Assembly: GCA_905195005.1 (NCBI GenBank)
Contig: CAJJUC010000102.1
Coordinates: 1-8,539, forward strand
Length of the DNA: 8,539 nucleotides
Reading direction: 5' to 3'
Source: an uncultured Eubacteriales bacterium
Lineage (GTDB): Bacteria > Bacillota > Clostridia > UMGS1883
The notes under the pieces are model-generated. The model was not told the origin of the DNA and searched no databases. It saw nothing but the letters and a program-made list of their open reading frames with translations. Shown in pieces: positions 5,654-8,539 of the stretch. Numbering within the stretch: position 1 is the first letter of the stretch; each line of letters opens with the position of its first letter. Both the position numbers and the translations under genes were made by a program.

Positions 5654-5957
5654 GCAGCGCCCGTTTTTTCAAGGGGATAGGAAAAAAGCTCCGGAATTAA
5701 CAAACTGAGCCGCTTTCAGTTCTGCCGCTCATTATCCTCCCTGAGGTTTTCCAGCGCAACGCGTGCCGCTTCCACAACAAAAGCCGTGAACGTGCAGCCT
5801 GTGCCCGAAATCGCCGTTTCAATTTTACCACCTCAACATGCAATATATATTATTGTATATTGATATTTTTATATTGTATGCATAACATTTGTACTGCATT
5901 ATTGTTTTTTTATGATGTATAATATATACAAAAAATTTTTTCGGAAAATACGAACAA
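5654..5957. other. Intergenic region with no clear gene
   Basis: I see no recognised gene and no convincing terminator behind xerD. The left half (5697-5834) has gene-like base composition and the possible minus-strand micro-ORF listed separately. The right half (5838-5942) is built almost only of A and T. It contains an imperfect inverted repeat around 5838-5884 (ATGCAATATA against TATATTGTATGCAT) and runs of A and T that could bend the DNA upstream of the SLOG promoter. Confidence 0.6.
5716..5823 (-). CDS. Possible micro-ORF, 35 codons, unknown
   Basis: Read on the minus strand, the frame ETAISGTGCTFTAFVVEAAR followed by VALENLREDNERQN looks protein-like: a Gly/Cys turn, then an amphipathic helix with a charged tail. 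A good ribosome binding site, GAGGTGG (5828-5834), lies just upstream. The only codon in this frame at usable distance is ATT (5821-5823), a rare start, while a TTG at 5820-5822 begins another frame ending at 5697 (41 residues, very Arg-rich). SGTGCTF recalls the GTGC motif of thiamine-pathway kinases, but the fragment is far too short to assign. It may be a gene remnant, a leader peptide or chance. Confidence 0.25.
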   Translation of the reverse strand: METAISGTGCTFTAFVVEAARVALENLREDNERQN

Positions 5958-5977
5958 ATGTTTGCATTTTCCGAAAA
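5938..5977. promoter_or_regulatory. 12-bp inverted repeat over the SLOG promoter, possible operator
   Basis: TTTTCGGAAAAT (5938-5949) and its exact complement (5966-5977) are separated by 16 bases. The right arm overlaps the end of the -35 box at 5962-5967. The placement suits a dimeric repressor, but no regulator is encoded nearby. Confidence 0.45.
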
Positions 5978-5990
5978 GGTATGTTATAAT
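5962..5990 (+). promoter_or_regulatory. Promoter of the SLOG-family gene
   Basis: TTGCAT (5962-5967), a 17-base spacer, then a perfect TATAAT (5985-5990) with an extended TG element (5982-5983). Transcription should begin near 5997. This rules out the in-frame ORF start at 5958. Confidence 0.75.
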
Positions 5991-6014
5991 CGTATTATAC
6001 TTATAAAAGGATTG

Positions 6015-6533
6015 ATGAAATTGTTTTGTTGCTTTACGGGACACAGACCTCAGCAATTACCATGGAAAACCAACGAAAATGACCCCTCGTGCATAAAGCT
6101 GAAGCAGATAATATCCGATTTGATCGATGACGCGGCAGACAGCGGAATAAGCGGCTTTTACTGCGGAATGGCGCTTGGATTTGACACCTACTGCGCCGAA
6201 GAGGTGATAAAGAAAAAAAACGGCGGAATGCCGCTGAAGCTTTATGCCGCCATTCCGTGCACGGAGCAGTGCAATGATTGGAGCTCCAAAGACCGTGCGC
6301 GGTATGACGCTATTCTGAAAAGGTGTGACGGGTGCACGCTGATAAGTCCGCACTACACCTCCACCTGTATGCTTGCGCGCAACCGATATATGGTGGATAA
6401 TTCCTCAATGATTATTTCGGCATGGAACGGAAGCTTTCGCGGCGGCACAGGCTACACCCTGCGCTACGGCAAGCACATGAACCGCGACATTCGCATAATT
6501 CATCTGCCGGACTTAAACGTTACCGTGATATAA
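6015..6533 (+). CDS. SLOG-superfamily protein, DUF1273/YpsA-like
   Basis: This 172-residue cytoplasmic protein has a Rossmann-like nucleotide-binding fold of the SLOG group. Motifs in order are CCFTGHRPQQLPW (5-17), FYCGMALGFDTYCAEEV (48-64), the ARNRYMVDNSS segment (121-131) and the glycine loop FRGGTGYTLRYG (141-152). The last two match the phosphate-binding parts of the family. The molecular role of these proteins is poorly defined; they are proposed to bind nucleotides or nucleotide-derived signals. Transcription appears to begin near 5997, so the start is the ATG at 6015. The AAAGGA site is close (three bases), and a TTG at 6021 would be better spaced (nine bases). It stands alone, with its own promoter, a possible operator at 5938-5977, and a terminator that overlaps its stop codon. 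Confidence 0.8.
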   Translation: MKLFCCFTGHRPQQLPWKTNENDPSCIKLKQIISDLIDDAADSGISGFYCGMALGFDTYCAEEVIKKKNGGMPLKLYAAIPCTEQCNDWSSKDRARYDAILKRCDGCTLISPHYTSTCMLARNRYMVDNSSMIISAWNGSFRGGTGYTLRYGKHMNRDIRIIHLPDLNVTVI

Positions 6534-6579
6534 AACCGGCGGGCATCGCAAGGATTTTTGCGATACCCGCCGGTTTTAT
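6530..6579. terminator. Bidirectional terminator between the SLOG and NahK-like genes
   Basis: Bases 6530-6551 pair with 6558-6579 over 22 positions around a six-base loop (GGATTT). The only mismatch (C6544/A6565) becomes a G-U pair in the minus-strand transcript. A and T runs at the outer ends of the arms allow termination both ways. The TAA stop of the SLOG gene lies inside the left arm, and the NahK-like stop is ten bases to the right. Confidence 0.9.
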
Positions 6580-6588
6580 AAATTCTGT

Positions 6589-7668
6589 TTATCTCTTAAT
6601 AAAGCTTTCGGCAATCCTGTGCATTTCGTCAAGCTTTGTTTCCATGTCGGCAACAAGCTTAAGCTGCGTGCGCGCCCTGTCAAGATTATGATTTTCCCTG
6701 TGAATCTTAAAATAAACATCGCCGTTAAGATAATCCGCAAGGAAACGGATTCCACACTCGTACGTCATTATAATAACCGATTCGGGAAGAAGCTCGATTT
6801 CCCTTTTCGTAAGGCACTCGCCGACTTCGCCCAGGAAGCCCTCGGAAAAGCTTTTGTATTTTTCAAGGTCGAAATAAATCTTTGACAAATCGGTTTCATC
6901 TTCAGCGCCGCTTGAAGCTCCGAAGCGCAGAGCGTCACCGAAATCGTATAAAATCGAGCCCGGCATAACCGTGTCAAGGTCGATAACGCAGATTCCCTTG
7001 TGCGTGTCTTTGTCAAACAGAACGTTGTTCAGCTTGGTGTCGTTATGCGTAACGCGCGACGGAACGCTGCCGTCCGCCATTGCATCGGTGATAAGTGAGG
7101 CGTACTTCGAATATTTTTTTGCTGCGTCAAGCTCTGCCGAAACGCGCTCGGCACGGTTTTCGTAATTTTTCTTGATTGCCGCTTCAAGCTGCTCAATACG
7201 CTTCGGCGTATTATGGAAATCCACAATTGTTTCATGCAGCAGCCCCGCGTCAAATCCGTCAAGCATACGCTGGAATTTACCGAACGATTTTCCTGCCTCA
7301 AAGAGAAGCGACAAATCCTCCGCTGTGTCAAACGATACCGAGTTTGATACGAATTTATACATTCGGAAATAATTGCTGCTGTCAACCATGTAGCAATTTT
7401 TCCCAAGCTTTGTTTTTATAACGTTCATCGTTTCGCGCTCCGGGTCTCCGCCGTTTTTTACGATTTCCGCTCTGAGATACTCCGTCACGTTTACAATGTT
7501 CTCCATAACGCTGTTCGGGTCTTTGAACACATTCGTGTTGATTCTCTGCAAAATATACCCCGGGTTTCCCTCGCGCAGATATGTATCATTGATATGACCG
7601 TTTCCGTAGGGAACAATCCCTGCCTTGACCGAAAAATTTTCGACAACCTTTTCAAGATTGACTGCCAT
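6589..7668 (-). CDS. NahK-like N-acetylhexosamine 1-kinase / phosphotransferase
   Basis: This cytoplasmic kinase has the aminoglycoside-phosphotransferase/choline-kinase fold. The N-terminal PYGNGHINDTY (20-30) and ILQRINTNVF (39-48) strongly recall bifidobacterial NahK, which phosphorylates GlcNAc and GalNAc at C1 in host-glycan salvage. The Brenner motif is HNDTKLNN (208-215, catalytic Asp210), and the metal-binding motif is VIDLDTV (228-234, Asp230 and Asp232). The segment YDFGDALRFGA (241-251) is also conserved. The 359-residue length equals that of NahK as I recall it. The ATG at 7668 has GGAG in the GGAGAGAG tract ending seven bases upstream; an in-frame GTG at 7683 overlaps this site and is rejected. 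No sugar-pathway partner lies next to it, so the exact sugar is inferred. It converges with the SLOG gene on a shared terminator. Confidence 0.8.
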   Translation of the reverse strand: MAVNLEKVVENFSVKAGIVPYGNGHINDTYLREGNPGYILQRINTNVFKDPNSVMENIVNVTEYLRAEIVKNGGDPERETMNVIKTKLGKNCYMVDSSNYFRMYKFVSNSVSFDTAEDLSLLFEAGKSFGKFQRMLDGFDAGLLHETIVDFHNTPKRIEQLEAAIKKNYENRAERVSAELDAAKKYSKYASLITDAMADGSVPSRVTHNDTKLNNVLFDKDTHKGICVIDLDTVMPGSILYDFGDALRFGASSGAEDETDLSKIYFDLEKYKSFSEGFLGEVGECLTKREIELLPESVIIMTYECGIRFLADYLNGDVYFKIHRENHNLDRARTQLKLVADMETKLDEMHRIAESFIKR

Positions 7669-8089
7669 ATTATCTCTCTCCACTCTTTTTATTTAGGCAT
7701 AAGAAATCAAATCACCTATACCTATTCAGCATGCTTCTTAGTTTAGCATATTCAAAACGCAATTAATATACCAAAAAAGATATAAAATATTCGATTTTGG
7801 ATAAAAACCGTTTTATTTCCATGACTTAAATATAGATTTTAACAAAAATACTTAATTCGGTCAATCGGCATAATGTACAAATAACCAAGGTAAAATTTGC
7901 CGCTTCCGCCACCGCCCCCGAAATGTGCCCGAAGAATGTCAGCTTTTAGGGCAACAAGCTTTACAAAATGTGTAATTAAAAATATAATCAAGCCGTACCC
8001 TTTAAAATTACTTGATTTTATTCCGGTACAACGATATAATAAGCTTAATAAAACAGAATTATAGAACATTAAAATAACAGGTGAATTTT
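7669..8089. other. AT-rich intergenic region, divergent genes
   Basis: I see no firm gene here. The left part is very AT-rich and should contain the NahK-like promoter, but I find no well-spaced -35/-10 pair for it. Bases 7694-7704 repeat the outer 11 bases of the inserted element's terminal repeat. A minus-strand open stretch, roughly 7839-8030, ends in a peptide with five Gly and a GKFYLGYLYIMP segment; it has no start signal and may be a remnant. The MGMT promoter is at 8012-8040. Confidence 0.55.
8012..8040 (+). promoter_or_regulatory. Promoter of the MGMT-family gene
   Basis: TTGATT (8012-8017), a 17-base spacer, then a perfect TATAAT (8035-8040). The predicted start near 8047 leaves a leader of about 43 bases. 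Confidence 0.7.
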
Positions 8090-8389
8090 GTGAATACCTT
8101 TGAAAAAATATATGAAGTTGTAAAAAATATACCTGAAGGCAAAGTGGCAACCTATGGTCAGGTGGCGTTTCTTGCCGGCAATCCCCGCTGGTCAAGAGTT
8201 GTCGGTTATGCGCTGCATAACAAGCCCGAGCAGCTCGCTGTTCCATGCCACAGGGTTGTAAACCGTGAAGGCAGACCTGCTCCTTCATTTGCATTTGGCA
8301 GCGATGAAATTCAAAGGCAATTACTTGAATCGGAAGGCATCGTATTTGAGCCTGACGGCAAAGTCGATTTAGAAAAATACGGAATGTAA
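8090..8389 (+). CDS. MGMT-family single-domain protein (alkyltransferase-like)
   Basis: This 99-residue protein consists only of the DNA-binding, active-site domain of O6-alkylguanine-DNA alkyltransferases. GKVATYGQVA (18-27) and the helix-turn-helix recognition segment RWSRVVGYAL (33-42) lead to the active-site box VPCHRVV (51-57). Cys53 is present, unlike alkyltransferase-like proteins of the ATL type, in which it is usually Trp. The N-terminal domain of full-length Ogt/Ada is absent. It may remove alkyl groups or act as a damage sensor that recruits repair; sequence alone does not decide. AGGTGA (8079-8084) is five bases from the GTG at 8090, so that start is preferred to the in-frame GTG at 8081, which lies inside the site. 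The gene is visibly more AT-rich in its codons than its neighbours, so transfer is possible. Confidence 0.85.
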   Translation: MNTFEKIYEVVKNIPEGKVATYGQVAFLAGNPRWSRVVGYALHNKPEQLAVPCHRVVNREGRPAPSFAFGSDEIQRQLLESEGIVFEPDGKVDLEKYGM

Positions 8390-8397
8390 AGCCGTAT

Positions 8398-8539
8398 ATG
8401 ATTGAACCGAAAATGACGGAACTTCTATCGGAAAACGAAAAACGCAAAAAGAAAATGCACCCTATAGAAAGAATTGCACGGTTTCACCTTGAATTTGAGG
8501 GCATTCACCCCTTTATTGACGGCAACGGCAGAACGGGAA
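8398..8539 (+). CDS. Fic-domain protein, 5'-shortened and cut by the window end
   Basis: The frame starts MIEPKMTELL and reaches IHPFIDGNGRTG at the window edge, which is the core Fic signature HPFxxGNGR/K. Fic enzymes transfer AMP or other nucleotide parts onto target proteins, and many belong to toxin-antitoxin pairs. HPIERIARFHLEFEGIHPF is the normal lead-in helix. Only about 37 residues precede the motif, whereas Fic proteins usually have well over 100 there, including the inhibitory helix when it is N-terminal. The frame is closed upstream at 8353-8355 inside the MGMT gene, and no good ribosome binding site is visible before the ATG. It starts eight bases after the MGMT stop. I consider it a 5'-truncated remnant, or a small Fic protein translated by coupling. 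The residues after GNGRTG are not in the window. Confidence 0.6.
   Translation, partial: MIEPKMTELLSENEKRKKKMHPIERIARFHLEFEGIHPFIDGNGRTG

Noticed and set aside
5890..5945. Possible dif site near xerD (TATAATATATAC)
   Set aside because: Only the AT-rich centre resembles dif; the two 11-bp arms do not match the Firmicutes consensus.
5958..6014. N-terminal extension of the SLOG protein from an ATG at 5958
   Set aside because: The promoter boxes lie within this stretch, so it would not be transcribed, and the family begins at the CCFTGHRP segment.
7839..8447. Minus-strand open frame (202 codons) as a gene
   Set aside because: Most of it is antisense to the MGMT and Fic genes. Only its last part is kept, as a low-interest observation.

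Overview
The window looks like chromosome from a spore-forming, anaerobic member of the Clostridia. A member of the gut Oscillospiraceae or a relative is my guess. The grounds are AGGAGG-type ribosome binding sites, many TTG and GTG starts, a SpoIIM-like sporulation membrane protein placed directly before a xerD-like gene, and a DUF6062 protein. Base composition is moderate within genes and strongly AT-rich between them. No rRNA, tRNA or CRISPR array is present.

Left part (1-3447, minus strand). A four-gene series is transcribed right to left: a YbaK/EbsC aminoacyl-tRNA deacylase, an EamA-type transporter, a DUF6062 Cys/His protein, and a PfkB-family sugar kinase. The first three overlap by four bases at each junction and end at a strong hairpin terminator (1241-1284). 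The kinase ribosome binding site sits directly behind that hairpin. The 3' end of the kinase gene is broken by a 279-bp element with 20-bp perfect terminal inverted repeats. The missing C-terminal codons continue in frame on the far side, up to the window edge. The inside of the element is almost entirely self-complementary and can be drawn as a three-way junction of long helices. This is the most unusual object in the window.

Middle (3395-5653, plus strand). A divergent promoter pair with overlapping -10 boxes separates the YbaK series from a rightward series: a HAD phosphatase, a SpoIIM-like protein and a XerD-like tyrosine recombinase. The recombinase keeps the nucleophilic Tyr but has lost or replaced three of the six catalytic positions. 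An intergenic stretch (5654-6014) follows. It holds a possible very small minus-strand gene, an extremely AT-rich block, and a strong extended -10 promoter with a 12-bp inverted repeat over its -35 box. That promoter drives a SLOG/DUF1273-like gene.

Right part (6015-8539). The SLOG gene and a leftward NahK-like N-acetylhexosamine kinase converge on a shared bidirectional terminator (6530-6579). After an AT-rich gap with a clear promoter come a one-domain MGMT-family protein and the start of a Fic-domain reading frame. The Fic frame lacks most of the usual N-terminal part and runs off the window.

The genes do not form one pathway. They are small housekeeping or sporulation units, with one inserted structured element and signs of gene decay at both ends.
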